A stretch of DNA of 37,103 nt from Oscillospiraceae bacterium. Its GTDB lineage: Bacteria; Bacillota; Clostridia; Oscillospirales; Oscillospiraceae. The stretch covers positions 1-37,103 of the forward strand of contig JAFUMG010000041.1 in assembly GCA_017473225.1 (NCBI GenBank), given 5' to 3'. Below are positions 15,981 to 22,782 of this stretch, piece by piece; position 1 is the first letter of the stretch; the number at the start of each line of letters is the position of its first letter. The position numbers and the translations under genes are program-made. The notes under the pieces were generated by a model. That model had not been told where the DNA came from. It saw only the letters and a program-made list of their open reading frames with translations, and searched no databases.

Positions 15981-16235
15981 ATGCAAAATAACAGCTATGA
16001 AGAGATGGACCCGGAGCTGCGGAAGGAAGTTGCCCGGGATAAGGTAAAAAAATCCACCTTCATGCGGATCCTGATCGCGGCGCTGATGATCGGCCTGACG
16101 GTCTATCTGAAGCTGACCGGCTTTGCGGCTGTGATCATGGTCGTGGCGGCCCTGTATATCCTGGTTTCTATGATCCCGGTATGGGCGATCATGAGAAAGA
16201 ATATGAAGGACGCCGAGGAAGAGCCTGAAGAATAA
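15981..16235 (+). CDS. Small two-helix membrane protein
   Basis: This 84-residue protein has a charged N-terminus, two hydrophobic segments at about 29-45 (ILIAALMIGLTVYLKL) and 48-68 (FAAVIMVVAALYILVSMIPV), and an acidic C-terminus. The start at 15981 has AGGGAGA just upstream; an ATG at 15960 overlapping the trpS stop is the alternative. No family is recognised. It lies directly downstream of trpS and ends at a strong terminator, so it is probably expressed with it. A function in charging tRNA is not implied. Confidence 0.75.
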   Translation: MQNNSYEEMDPELRKEVARDKVKKSTFMRILIAALMIGLTVYLKLTGFAAVIMVVAALYILVSMIPVWAIMRKNMKDAEEEPEE

Positions 16236-16238
16236 CTT

Positions 16239-16271
16239 GAAAAGCACCCCATCGACTGGGGTGCTTTTTGT
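16239..16271 (+). terminator. Terminator of trpS and the small membrane gene
   Basis: The stem AAAAGCACCCC / GGGGTGCTTTT with a 7-base loop and a U run lies a few bases after the stop codon. Confidence 0.9.
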
Positions 16272-16296
16272 ATTATAGGGGCGTATGAAACAAGAT

Positions 16297-16599
16297 TCAT
16301 AAAAAGAGATACAGCGCCAGCGTCAGGATGGCGGTATTCTGCTCCTCGGCGCAGTCGCCGGCCATCAGGAGAAGCAGCAGCACGATCAGAAGATCCCCGG
16401 TGTCAAAATCCTTCGGGAGCAGATTCCGCAGGAAGCTCATGGGCGGCATGGAACGGACCGGCTGCCGGAAGGGCTCCGAAGCATGGGGCGGAGCCGGCGG
16501 CGGGGTGCGGTTCTGACGCTGCGGGGGCGGGGACTTTTGCTCCGGCACCTGATTGCGGCGGTAGGAGCCGTCGGACTGTGGGATGTAACGGTTATACAT
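16297..16599 (-). CDS. Hypothetical protein, Pro/Gln/Arg-rich with C-terminal hydrophobic segment
   Basis: This protein has 100 residues. It begins MYNRYIPQSDGSYRRN, has a Pro/Gln/Arg-rich middle, then FLRNLLPKDFDTGDLLIVLLLLLMAGD and a second hydrophobic stretch. The start at 16599 is preferred over the in-frame GTG at 16608, because AGGTG lies 6 bases upstream of the ATG. It is the third gene of a tight minus-strand group; the upstream gene stops 6 bases before this ATG. I do not recognise a named family. It may be a membrane-associated partner of the two upstream proteins. Confidence 0.75.
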   Translation of the reverse strand: MYNRYIPQSDGSYRRNQVPEQKSPPPQRQNRTPPPAPPHASEPFRQPVRSMPPMSFLRNLLPKDFDTGDLLIVLLLLLMAGDCAEEQNTAILTLALYLFL

Positions 16600-16604
16600 G
16601 GCAT

Positions 16605-16961
16605 TCACCTGCCTGAATTGAGTTGTCCCAGGGCGGAGGTGGCCAGATTCGCCAGCTTCGCGGCACGCATGGCCCGTTCCAGCTTGCGGATCCGGTCCCG
16701 GGAGAGGAAGGGGTCCAGCGCCTTCAGCAGATTCTGCTGGTTTCGGTCAATGCCTGTCTGCTGGGCAAAGCTCATGAGCTTTTGCAGCGACGCCATGTCC
16801 AGCTCCGGCATGGCGGCTTCCTGCCGGGGCGGCTCCGGCTGGGGTGACGGGACCTGTTGGGGCTGCTGGGCGCCGCCCAGGGACTGGGCCATGGACATGA
16901 TCTGCTGCATCATCGCCGGATTTCCCAGAATGGCCCCCAGCTTTTCTTCCATCTGATCCAT
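16605..16961 (-). CDS. Hypothetical helical protein, Gln/Pro/Met-rich
   Basis: This 118-residue protein has three predicted helical stretches: MDQMEEKLGAILGNPAMMQQ, then a Pro/Gln-rich linker, then MASLQKLMSFAQQTG and a basic C-terminal helix. There is no signal peptide or membrane segment. It starts 2 bases after the stop of the upstream 74-residue gene, with GGGGAGG before the ATG, so the two are clearly co-translated. The function is unknown. The shared 'NPAMMQQI' and 'GTPAGQQLL' style with the upstream protein suggests the two are related small helical modules. Confidence 0.78.
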   Translation of the reverse strand: MDQMEEKLGAILGNPAMMQQIMSMAQSLGGAQQPQQVPSPQPEPPRQEAAMPELDMASLQKLMSFAQQTGIDRNQQNLLKALDPFLSRDRIRKLERAMRAAKLANLATSALGQLNSGR

Positions 16962-16963
16962 GG

Positions 16964-17188
16964 CTACCTCCCCAGCCGGTCCAGGAGCTTTTTCGCCTCC
17001 GGGTCCGCCAGCAGGGAGGAGAGGGCTTTTTTCGCCTGCTCATAGTCCCCGGCTGCCGCCTGGTCCATGGCTGCTTTCAGCTCCGCGCCGCCATTTTTCT
17101 GTAAAAGAGCCAGAAGCTGCTGTCCCGCAGGGGTCCCCGCCAGCCGCATGGCCTCCTGCATCAAATTTTGATTGGAATTTTCCTGCAT
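16964..17188 (-). CDS. Hypothetical small helical protein
   Basis: This 74-residue soluble protein starts MQENSNQNLMQEAMRLAG and is almost entirely helical, with Ala, Leu, Lys and Gln dominating. It ends in PEAKKLLDRLGR. The start at 17188 has GGAGG 6-7 bases upstream; longer in-frame readings run into the promoter region and lack a site. It heads a three-gene unit with a predicted promoter at 17240-17268. No family is assigned. Confidence 0.78.
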   Translation of the reverse strand: MQENSNQNLMQEAMRLAGTPAGQQLLALLQKNGGAELKAAMDQAAAGDYEQAKKALSSLLADPEAKKLLDRLGR

Positions 17189-17192
17189 CTGA

Positions 17193-17221
17193 TTGCCTCC
17201 TGTCTGAATTCCTGCTATAAT
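17193..17221 (+). promoter_or_regulatory. Predicted promoter of the phosphodiesterase-coaX operon
   Basis: TTGCCT (17193-17198), a 17-base spacer ending in TGC, and TATAAT (17216-17221) form an extended -10 promoter. It overlaps the ribosome binding site of the divergent small gene. Confidence 0.7.
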
Positions 17222-17239
17222 ATCCCTATTACCTGTAAT

Positions 17240-17268
17240 ACTATATGCAGCAAAGAATAGTTGGTGAA
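17240..17268 (-). promoter_or_regulatory. Predicted promoter of the three-gene hypothetical unit
   Basis: On the minus strand TTCACC (17263-17268), a 17-base spacer and TATAGT (17240-17245). Its start site near 17233 is only a few bases from that of the opposite promoter at 17193-17221, so the two would interfere. Confidence 0.6.
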
Positions 17269-17270
17269 CT

Positions 17271-17768
17271 ATGAAGATCCTTGTTTTGTCCGATTCCCAT
17301 TCCGCGCTGAGCTTCATGCGGCTGTGCATCGAAAAAGTGAAGCCGGACCATATCATCCACCTGGGCGATCATTATGACGATGGTCAGGCCATGGCAGAGG
17401 AATATCCGAATATCCCCCTGACCCAGGTGCCGGGCAATTGCGACCGCTACCGCTGTCCGCCCTTCGTACAGGAAATGCTGGTCCAGCGGGTGTGCGGCGT
17501 GAACCTGTATATGACCCATGGCCACCGGCACCGGGTGAAGCAGGATACGGGCCTGCTCCTGCGGGACGCGAAAGCCAGCCGGGTGGACGCGGTGCTCTAC
17601 GGCCACACCCATGTGCCCAACTGCTATCAGGACCCGGAGGGACTCTGGATCCTGAATCCCGGCTCCTGCGGCTATTTCGGCGGCACCGCCGGCCTGATCG
17701 AAACGAAAGACGGTAAAATTGCTTGCTGCCGGCTCCTGCGGCAGGAAGATCTGGAGGATGGTTTATGA
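17271..17768 (+). CDS. YfcE/MJ0936-family metallophosphodiesterase
   Basis: This 165-residue cytoplasmic phosphoesterase has all five metal-ligand blocks: DSHS at 8-11, GDHYD near 36, GNCD near 57, THGHRH near 83 and GHTHVPN near 111. The family hydrolyses phosphodiesters with Mn2+ or other divalent metals; the physiological substrate is generally unknown. The length matches the family. Its stop overlaps the coaX start by 4 bases (ATGA), so it is co-translated with pantothenate kinase; whether it acts in coenzyme A metabolism is not shown. Confidence 0.9.
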   Translation: MKILVLSDSHSALSFMRLCIEKVKPDHIIHLGDHYDDGQAMAEEYPNIPLTQVPGNCDRYRCPPFVQEMLVQRVCGVNLYMTHGHRHRVKQDTGLLLRDAKASRVDAVLYGHTHVPNCYQDPEGLWILNPGSCGYFGGTAGLIETKDGKIACCRLLRQEDLEDGL

Positions 17769-18535
17769 TACTGACGGTTGATATCGGAAATTCCAATATT
17801 GTCCTGGGCGGCGTGGAGGGAGACAGCATTCTCTTCGAAGCCAGACTGCGCACGGACGCCACCAAGACCTCGGACGAATACTGCATCGATCTGAAGATGC
17901 TGCTGGACGTGAACCAAAGGACACCCCAGGACATCGAAGGCTCCATCATTGCCTCGGTGGTGCCCCAGGTGCTCAATTCCATGCAGACGGCCATTCGGAA
18001 GATCTCCGACAAGAGTATTCTGGTGGTGGGCCCCGGCCTGAAGACCGGCCTGAACATCCAGATCGAGAATCCCGGCCAGACCGGCGCGGACCTGGTGGTG
18101 GGCAGCGTGGCGGCCCTGCGGGAGCACAAGGCGCCCCTGATCGTCATCGATATGGGCACGGCCACCACCATGACTGTCCTGGATCAGAACGGCGCCCTGG
18201 TGGGCGGCTGCATCAGCCCCGGCGTGAAGATCTCCATGGACGCCCTGACGGACCGGACGGCGCTGCTTCCTGGACTGCAGCTGGACCAGCCCCGGAAGGC
18301 CATCGGCCGCAACACCATCGACTGTATGCGCAGCGGCATCATGATGGGCACGGCCTGCATGATCGACGGGATGATCCAGCGGATGGAGGAGGAGCTTGGT
18401 TACAGGACCACTGTCATCGCCACCGGCGGTATTGCCAAGTTCGTCATCCCCATGTGCCGCCGGGAGATCATCTATGACAAGGACCTGCTGATCAAGGGCC
18501 TGGCGGCGCTGTACCGGGACAACAAGCGGAGCTGA
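17765..18535 (+). CDS. coaX: Type III pantothenate kinase
   Basis: This 256-residue enzyme phosphorylates pantothenate, the first step of coenzyme A synthesis. The ASKHA-fold hallmarks are MILTVDIGNSNIVLG at the N-terminus, GADLVVGSVAALRE near residue 109, VIDMGTATTMTVLD near 125, and ATGGIAKFV near 219. Type III enzymes are not feedback-inhibited by CoA. The start at 17765 overlaps the phosphodiesterase stop and is preceded by GGAGGA. The stop codon directly abuts the stop of a small convergent gene, within a palindrome. Confidence 0.95.
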   Translation: MILTVDIGNSNIVLGGVEGDSILFEARLRTDATKTSDEYCIDLKMLLDVNQRTPQDIEGSIIASVVPQVLNSMQTAIRKISDKSILVVGPGLKTGLNIQIENPGQTGADLVVGSVAALREHKAPLIVIDMGTATTMTVLDQNGALVGGCISPGVKISMDALTDRTALLPGLQLDQPRKAIGRNTIDCMRSGIMMGTACMIDGMIQRMEEELGYRTTVIATGGIAKFVIPMCRREIIYDKDLLIKGLAALYRDNKRS

Positions 18536-18550
18536 TCACATGGTGATCAG
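18532..18550. terminator. Small palindrome spanning two convergent stop codons
   Basis: CTGATCAC and its complement flank an ATG loop. The stem includes the stop codons of coaX and the convergent small gene. It has no long U tract, so termination is only possible. Confidence 0.4.
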
Positions 18551-18712
18551 AAACAGCAGCGCGGTGACGCTGCCCATGCCGGTGACCACAGCCAGCATGG
18601 TGTCGATGGCTTTGTTGACGAAATAGGAAGGGTCCGCGGCATTGGGATAGGCACGGCGGTAGACGTGAAGATTGGCTCTGCGCTTTGCTTCTTTCTTGGC
18701 TGTGTGTTTCAT
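18536..18712 (-). CDS. Small single-helix membrane protein (58 aa)
   Basis: This protein has 58 residues. A basic N-terminus (MKHTAKKEAKRRANLHVYRR) and YPNAADPSYFVNKAID lead into one hydrophobic segment (MLAVVTGMGSVTALLFLITM) that ends the protein. AAAGGAGG lies 8 bases before the ATG, a strong site that supports expression. The gene is convergent with coaX; the two stop codons are adjacent. No family is recognised. The layout, a positive cytoplasmic part with a C-terminal anchor, is typical of small membrane-associated regulators, but that is inference. Confidence 0.8.
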   Translation of the reverse strand: MKHTAKKEAKRRANLHVYRRAYPNAADPSYFVNKAIDTMLAVVTGMGSVTALLFLITM

Positions 18713-18821
18713 GGTTTGTACCTCCTTTGTTTTCTGTGACTACAGTATACAAATGTTCGGGTACAATAAAACGGACTGATATGGAGAAATTGAATCCTTT
18801 GTTAAGGTTTTCTGCCGGTGC

Positions 18822-18850
18822 TTGCATCCTTGGCGGAAATATGGTATGAT
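18822..18850 (+). promoter_or_regulatory. Predicted promoter of the 18879 membrane-protein gene
   Basis: TTGCAT (18822-18827), a 17-base spacer ending in TGG, and TATGAT (18845-18850) lie 28 bases before the ATG. Confidence 0.7.
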
Positions 18851-18878
18851 AACTAAAAATTTTGTCCGGAGGTGGATT

Positions 18879-19286
18879 ATGAAAAATTCCGGAGATTCCG
18901 CGGAAAAGCGGAACGGCGAAGATTCCGCCCTGCGCAAAGCAGGCGTGGTATTCCAGAAGATCAGGCATGTGCTCTATCAGATCGGCCTGTGGATCTACAG
19001 ACTCAGAAGAGTGCTCCTGGCGATCCCCGTTGTGGTGGCTGCCATTCGGATCGCCGGCATGAATATGGAGCGGCTGCCGGAGATGGTGGGACTGAATCTC
19101 CAGTCCACCGGCGAATTTGCCCAGATGGTGACCCGGGAATACGCGGTCTACGGCCCCCTGGGTGTGACGATGCTTTGCCTGCTGCTGATGTTCTTCTCCC
19201 GCAAGGTGCTGTATCCATGGATCATCAGCATTTTCACGCTGGTGCTGCCTTATCTGATCTATCTGACCAATATCTATCCGGCGTGA
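18879..19286 (+). CDS. Hypothetical membrane protein
   Basis: This 135-residue protein has a hydrophilic N-terminus and three hydrophobic stretches: LLAIPVVVAAIRIAG near 50, PLGVTMLCLLLMFF near 95, and WIISIFTLVLPYLIYLTNIY near the C-terminus. This matches a small polytopic membrane protein seen in many clostridia without assigned function. The start at 18879 follows GGAGGTG; longer in-frame readings lack a site. A strong terminator follows 26 bases after the stop. Confidence 0.8.
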   Translation: MKNSGDSAEKRNGEDSALRKAGVVFQKIRHVLYQIGLWIYRLRRVLLAIPVVVAAIRIAGMNMERLPEMVGLNLQSTGEFAQMVTREYAVYGPLGVTMLCLLLMFFSRKVLYPWIISIFTLVLPYLIYLTNIYPA

Positions 19287-19297
19287 AGCCGCAAAGA

Positions 19298-19349
19298 ATA
19301 GGCAACCTCTAAAAACCCCCGGTTTTGCTGAGAACAAAACCGGGGGTTT
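19298..19349 (+). terminator. Terminator with an embedded MITE terminus
   Basis: A 15-bp stem (AAACCCCCGGTTTTG and its complement, 19313-19349) follows the 18879 gene. The bases just before it (ATAGGCAACCTCTAAAAAC, 19298-19316) match one terminus of the MITE-like element at 14662-14830. Confidence 0.8.
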
Positions 19350-19479
19350 CCGCATAGAATGGTACAGGCGCGCGTGGTTCTGAAGGGTTTGTGCAAGATG
19401 TCTAAATGTGGGGAAGGAATCTCTACAGTTTGTTTCTAGGTTGTTCAAGAATTCTTCACCAATCTCCACGCGGGTGTGG

Positions 19480-19829
19480 TATACTGTAGGTACACAACAG
19501 GTGAGGTGGAGAAAGCCGATGCCGTGGAAAGATCCGCGGATGACCCGACGGCGGACTCGTGACAGACCTCGTCTCAGAGAGAACATCCACATCCGGCAGC
19601 GGCCAGCCCTGGCCGCTGCTTTCCATTTTTTTAATCGCCATTGTAGGGACCGGCCTCCGGACGGTCCGCAGCGTGGCAGCTACGAATTTGACGAAGCCGA
19701 TGGGAGAAAGCAGAAGCATTGCTGCCGGAGCGTCCAGGGAGGACGATCCCGCCGTCGGTTGCATCATGGAACGCCATGAAGTTCTTAGATAAGCTGAAGC
19801 GCCTGAACGCGTTGCGTTCAGGCGCTTTT
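19480..19829 (+). other. Unassigned transcription unit: possible small protein or structured RNA
   Basis: In the 550-bp gap between the 18879 gene and pgsA, TATACT at 19480-19485 preceded by TG (extended -10; TTCACC at 19455-19460 is a distant -35) and the 12-bp terminator at 19799-19829 bound a transcript of about 340 nt. It contains a GTG-started frame of 77 codons (19559-19792) whose stop lies just before the terminator, with a hydrophobic stretch PLLSIFLIAIVG but no good ribosome binding site. A hairpin GCAGCGGCC/GGCCGCTGC followed by a T run (from 19594) could be an internal terminator, or the T run may simply be codons of that stretch. I recognise no riboswitch or RNA family here. Confidence 0.4.
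19799..19829 (+). terminator. Strong terminator between the unassigned unit and pgsA
   Basis: A perfect 12-bp stem (GCGCCTGAACGC) with a 3-base loop is followed by TTTT. It is oriented best for the plus strand but lies 8 bp after the end of pgsA and may serve both directions. Confidence 0.88.
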
Positions 19830-19836
19830 GACATGT

Positions 19837-20415
19837 TTACTCTTCCATATCCCGCACTTTGATGTTTTTGCCGAAATAGGCCAGAATATAGGAAATGAAG
19901 GACCAGGTGAGGAAGCAGGTGTCCAGGATCGCGATGGCGTTGATCCAGCCCTCGCTGAGATCCGGCAGCAGCACCAGCAGGATCAGGCTGATAAAGAGCA
20001 CCGTGGTGCAGACCTTGCCGGCGATCAGGGCGCCGGGGAGCATCTTGCCCCGTTTCAGATTCACCAGGCCGGCAATGCCCTGGAACAGCTCCTTGATGAC
20101 GAACAGCACCAGCACGAACCGCAGCACCGGGTATTTGATGGACAGGCACAATGTCAGGGTGAACTGGGTGGCCTTGTCGGCGATGGGGTCCAGGATCTTG
20201 CCCAGGGTGGAGATCATGTTGAAATGCCGGGCGATCTTGCCGTCGATCATGTCCGTCAGGCAGGAGACCGCCAGAATGGCCGCAGCCAGGAAATAGTCCG
20301 TCAGGTCCTCCGCGTTCAGGTAGATAATGACATAGACGGGGATCAGCACCAGCCGGAACATGCTGAGAATATTGGGAATGGTAAATACGTCTTTCTTCCA
20401 GTCTTTTATGAACAT
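19837..20415 (-). CDS. pgsA: CDP-alcohol phosphatidyltransferase (PgsA-like)
   Basis: This 192-residue membrane enzyme contains the complete CDP-alcohol phosphatidyltransferase motif, D-x2-DG-x2-AR-x8-G-x3-D-x3-D, with Asp55, Asp58, Asp76 and Asp80. Several transmembrane helices surround it. The family joins a CDP-diacylglycerol to an alcohol. The length and the opening 'TIPNILSMFRLVLIPVYV' fit phosphatidylglycerophosphate synthase, though a cardiolipin- or inositol-type paralogue is possible. It starts after GGAGG and has its own promoter. No partner phosphatase is adjacent. Confidence 0.88.
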   Translation of the reverse strand: MFIKDWKKDVFTIPNILSMFRLVLIPVYVIIYLNAEDLTDYFLAAAILAVSCLTDMIDGKIARHFNMISTLGKILDPIADKATQFTLTLCLSIKYPVLRFVLVLFVIKELFQGIAGLVNLKRGKMLPGALIAGKVCTTVLFISLILLVLLPDLSEGWINAIAILDTCFLTWSFISYILAYFGKNIKVRDMEE

Positions 20416-20464
20416 GGATATTCCTCCGTGAGGTGTATGAATGGATACACAGACTTTACCCTAT

Positions 20465-20493
20465 ATTATAGGCATGATTTTCAAGCGAATCAA
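20465..20493 (-). promoter_or_regulatory. Predicted pgsA promoter
   Basis: On the minus strand TTGATT (20488-20493), a 17-base spacer and TATAAT (20465-20470), about 50 bases before the ATG. Confidence 0.85.
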
Positions 20494-20538
20494 GAGGTTA
20501 TGGAAGCGAAATGGAAAAATTAATAAATTGTCAACAAT

Positions 20539-21090
20539 TTACGGTCCGCTGACCTGACGAACGGTTCCACGCCCGATATTGGCCGCCAGCGGGAAATGGA
20601 GGGCCAGCTGCTTCCAGGTGACCTTATCCAGCTCCCCGGTCATGGGCAGGCCGCTGAGGGTCTGGAAGGAGGAGATGGCGTCGCCGGTGGCCGCGTCCAG
20701 AGTGCCGGACTGGCTGGGCGTCCCAACGCTGGCGTAGGTCTGGGATAACACCAGAAGCAGCGCCTGGGCAACATACAGGTAGGGGCTGGACTCTCCCCGG
20801 CGGAGCACCTGATTGGGATTCAGAATGATATCCACCGGCTGGGCCTCCACCAACGCGGTCAGCGCGGGGTCATAGGCGGTGACGATGGCTTCCCAGGTGG
20901 CCTGGTCGGTGACGCCGGTGACGCCCAGACCGTGGTTGCGCTGGAACGCGCTGACGGCCGCCATGGTCTGGGGGCCGTAGATTCCGTCGGGTATGACCCG
21001 GGCGTACTTGTTGTCGGATTCGGCCAGGACCCGCAGCATGGTCTGCAGGCTTCGGATGGGCTGGGCGATAAAGGATTCATTGGGTCTCAT
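20539..21090 (-). CDS. Peptidoglycan-binding domain protein
   Basis: This 183-residue protein is built from two PG_binding_1-like units. The first is at about 10-75 (IRSLQTMLRVLA, IPDGIYGPQTMAAVSAFQ, then GVTGVTDQATWEAI). A second, weaker copy lies at about 95-165 (LYVAQALLLVLS, LDAATGDAISSFQ, TGELDKVTWKQL). There is no signal peptide or membrane segment, so it would act on cell wall only after non-classical release or inside the forespore/mother-cell space. Its ATG overlaps the stop of the upstream SpoIID-like gene (ATGA). It is the last gene of a four-gene cluster. Confidence 0.85.
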   Translation of the reverse strand: MRPNESFIAQPIRSLQTMLRVLAESDNKYARVIPDGIYGPQTMAAVSAFQRNHGLGVTGVTDQATWEAIVTAYDPALTALVEAQPVDIILNPNQVLRRGESSPYLYVAQALLLVLSQTYASVGTPSQSGTLDAATGDAISSFQTLSGLPMTGELDKVTWKQLALHFPLAANIGRGTVRQVSGP

Positions 21091-22313
21091 CGTACCACCT
21101 CCTGTCTCACAGGGTCCTGATTGCCCACCCGGAGGTCGTTTCCGGGGAATTGGGTCATGGTTGTCGTCCTGGAATAGCGGCTTCTGGGGGGCGTCTTGGC
21201 GGCTTCCGCGGCGGTGTAGGGGAAGGTTTCCCGGCTGCGCAGGCCGATGTTCTCGATGCCGGAAAACTGATCGTAGATCTCATCCCAGGTATCATCGTCC
21301 ACCTGCCCGGTTTCCGGCAGGCCGAACCACCGCTGGGCGGCCAACACCGCGTCCCGGGTCCGGGGACCGAAGATACCGTCAACAGCCACTTCGGGAATCT
21401 GGGGAATGAAGGCGGCGAGGACCGACAGCATATACTGCAAATGGCGGATCTTGTCGCCGGTATCTCCCTGCTGCAGCGGGTCCGGGTAGGACCAGTTGAT
21501 GGCATAGAACTGCTGACCCTGGCTGCGCAGCTCGGAAAGACTCGTGACGGCGGTGTAAAGCCGCACCAGAGCGTACCAGGTGGCTTTCCCAACAATGCCG
21601 TCGGGGGTCAGATTGAAGATCTCCTGGAATTTTTTCACCGACGCTTCCGTACGGCTGCCGAAGATGCCGTCCACGGTGGGGACCTTGGGGATAGCGGGAT
21701 AATTCTGGGAGATCCGGTTCAGGGAGACCTGGATGACCACCACATTGGGGCCGGAGGAGCCCCGGCGCAGGGCGGTGCCGGGATAGGAGGAGGTGTTGCC
21801 CCGGATGGGGGCGTTGGTCACGATCTCCACATTGCCATAATAGCTGCGGAGGATCTGGGTGGAGCTGTAGCCCTGGCGGGCCAGATTCTGGCTGCCCCAC
21901 TGGCTGAGCCCCTCGCAGGTGACGGTGGTGCCGTTGCAGAATTTGGCGGCAAGGGGCTCCACGAAGCCCGGCCGGCGCAGATAATCGTTGAACAGGTCAT
22001 CCACGATCCGGGCCACGTTGTCAAAGTAGCTTCTGCCGTTGACGAAGAACTGGTCATAGGCGGTGGAGCTGGTGATGTCGAAATCATAGCCCCGGCTGCG
22101 GTAGAATTCCGTATACACCCGGTTCAGGGCGAAGGAGACGATGGCCAGAATGTTGGCCCGGAGGGCGCTTTCCTCCCAGGTGGGATAGATCTCACTGGAT
22201 GCCACGTTTTTGACATAGTCCGCGAAGGGCACCGTCACATTGGCGGCGGAAGCGGAAGGGGCGCCCAAGTGGACGGTGATGGACTGGGGTACAAAGGGGA
22301 TAACAGTCGGCAT
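21087..22313 (-). CDS. SpoIID-like domain protein with two peptidoglycan-binding domains
   Basis: This protein has 408 residues. Residues about 25-175 resemble the SpoIID/LytB lytic transglycosylase fold: VASSEIYPTWEESALRANILA, with Glu41 in the place of the family's catalytic Glu, and later GLSQWGSQNLARQGYS and ILRSYYG. Two PG_binding_1 units follow at about 180-260 (VDGIFGSRTEASVKKFQ) and 285-360 (VDGIFGPRTRDAVLAAQ). In sporulation SpoIID cleaves peptidoglycan during engulfment. This protein has no signal peptide, which is odd for such an enzyme. It follows the upstream gene by 12 bp and overlaps the downstream one. Spore-wall or cortex work is a reasonable inference but is not proven. Confidence 0.85.
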   Translation of the reverse strand: MPTVIPFVPQSITVHLGAPSASAANVTVPFADYVKNVASSEIYPTWEESALRANILAIVSFALNRVYTEFYRSRGYDFDITSSTAYDQFFVNGRSYFDNVARIVDDLFNDYLRRPGFVEPLAAKFCNGTTVTCEGLSQWGSQNLARQGYSSTQILRSYYGNVEIVTNAPIRGNTSSYPGTALRRGSSGPNVVVIQVSLNRISQNYPAIPKVPTVDGIFGSRTEASVKKFQEIFNLTPDGIVGKATWYALVRLYTAVTSLSELRSQGQQFYAINWSYPDPLQQGDTGDKIRHLQYMLSVLAAFIPQIPEVAVDGIFGPRTRDAVLAAQRWFGLPETGQVDDDTWDEIYDQFSGIENIGLRSRETFPYTAAEAAKTPPRSRYSRTTTMTQFPGNDLRVGNQDPVRQEVVR

Positions 22314-22325
22314 GGCGCACCCCCT

Positions 22326-22724
22326 TTACAGATTCTGGGACGGGGTGACGAACAGCTCCCGCCTGTCCCACTGGTCCGGCAGCTCCGAAATGGGGATCAG
22401 CTCCAGATTCTGATCGGTGGTGGTGTCCGGGAATACCTGAAGGTCCTCATTTTCGATCTGCTCATAGCCCTTCAGCCGGGCATAGAGATTGACCCGGGTG
22501 AAGGGGATCTGGCCCGTGTCCGGGGTCTGGCCCGCTTCGATATCCGGCACGGGAACCGCAATGGGGACGATCTGGCCGCTGCGGTCGGTAATGCGCAGGG
22601 CAATGGCGGTGCCGTCGGTGGCGGTGACGGAGACGGCCACATCCGCCAGGGGGATCCGGGCGTTGCTCTCAAAGGCCCGTACCTGTATGTATCCTGTTGA
22701 TGACAGAACGATCACTCCTTTCAT
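22326..22724 (-). CDS. Carboxypeptidase-regulatory-like beta-sandwich protein, unknown function
   Basis: The annotated frame gives 132 residues. The core (GYIQVRAFESNARIPLADVA, then VTATDGTAIALRITDRSG) looks like a small carboxypeptidase-D-regulatory-like beta sandwich, followed by a less ordered acidic region. The start is uncertain. The ATG at 22724 overlaps the only Shine-Dalgarno sequence (AAAGGAG, 22716-22722), which instead lies 8-9 bases before an in-frame CTG at 22706. Starting there would give a protein beginning at SSTGYIQV, the natural domain edge. It belongs to the peptidoglycan-binding cluster, 12 bp before the SpoIID-like gene. Confidence 0.7.
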   Translation of the reverse strand: MKGVIVLSSTGYIQVRAFESNARIPLADVAVSVTATDGTAIALRITDRSGQIVPIAVPVPDIEAGQTPDTGQIPFTRVNLYARLKGYEQIENEDLQVFPDTTTDQNLELIPISELPDQWDRRELFVTPSQNL

Positions 22725-22782
22725 GGCTAAAATAATCATATGCGTGCCGGGCCTTTTCGGTGCGGAAAAGGCCCCCGGCGGC

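Noticed and set aside
19408-19779. 123-codon plus-strand frame across the unassigned transcription unit
   Set aside because: Its start lies upstream of the promoter, and the product is Arg/His-rich without domain; the GTG frame at 19559 fits the transcript limits better.
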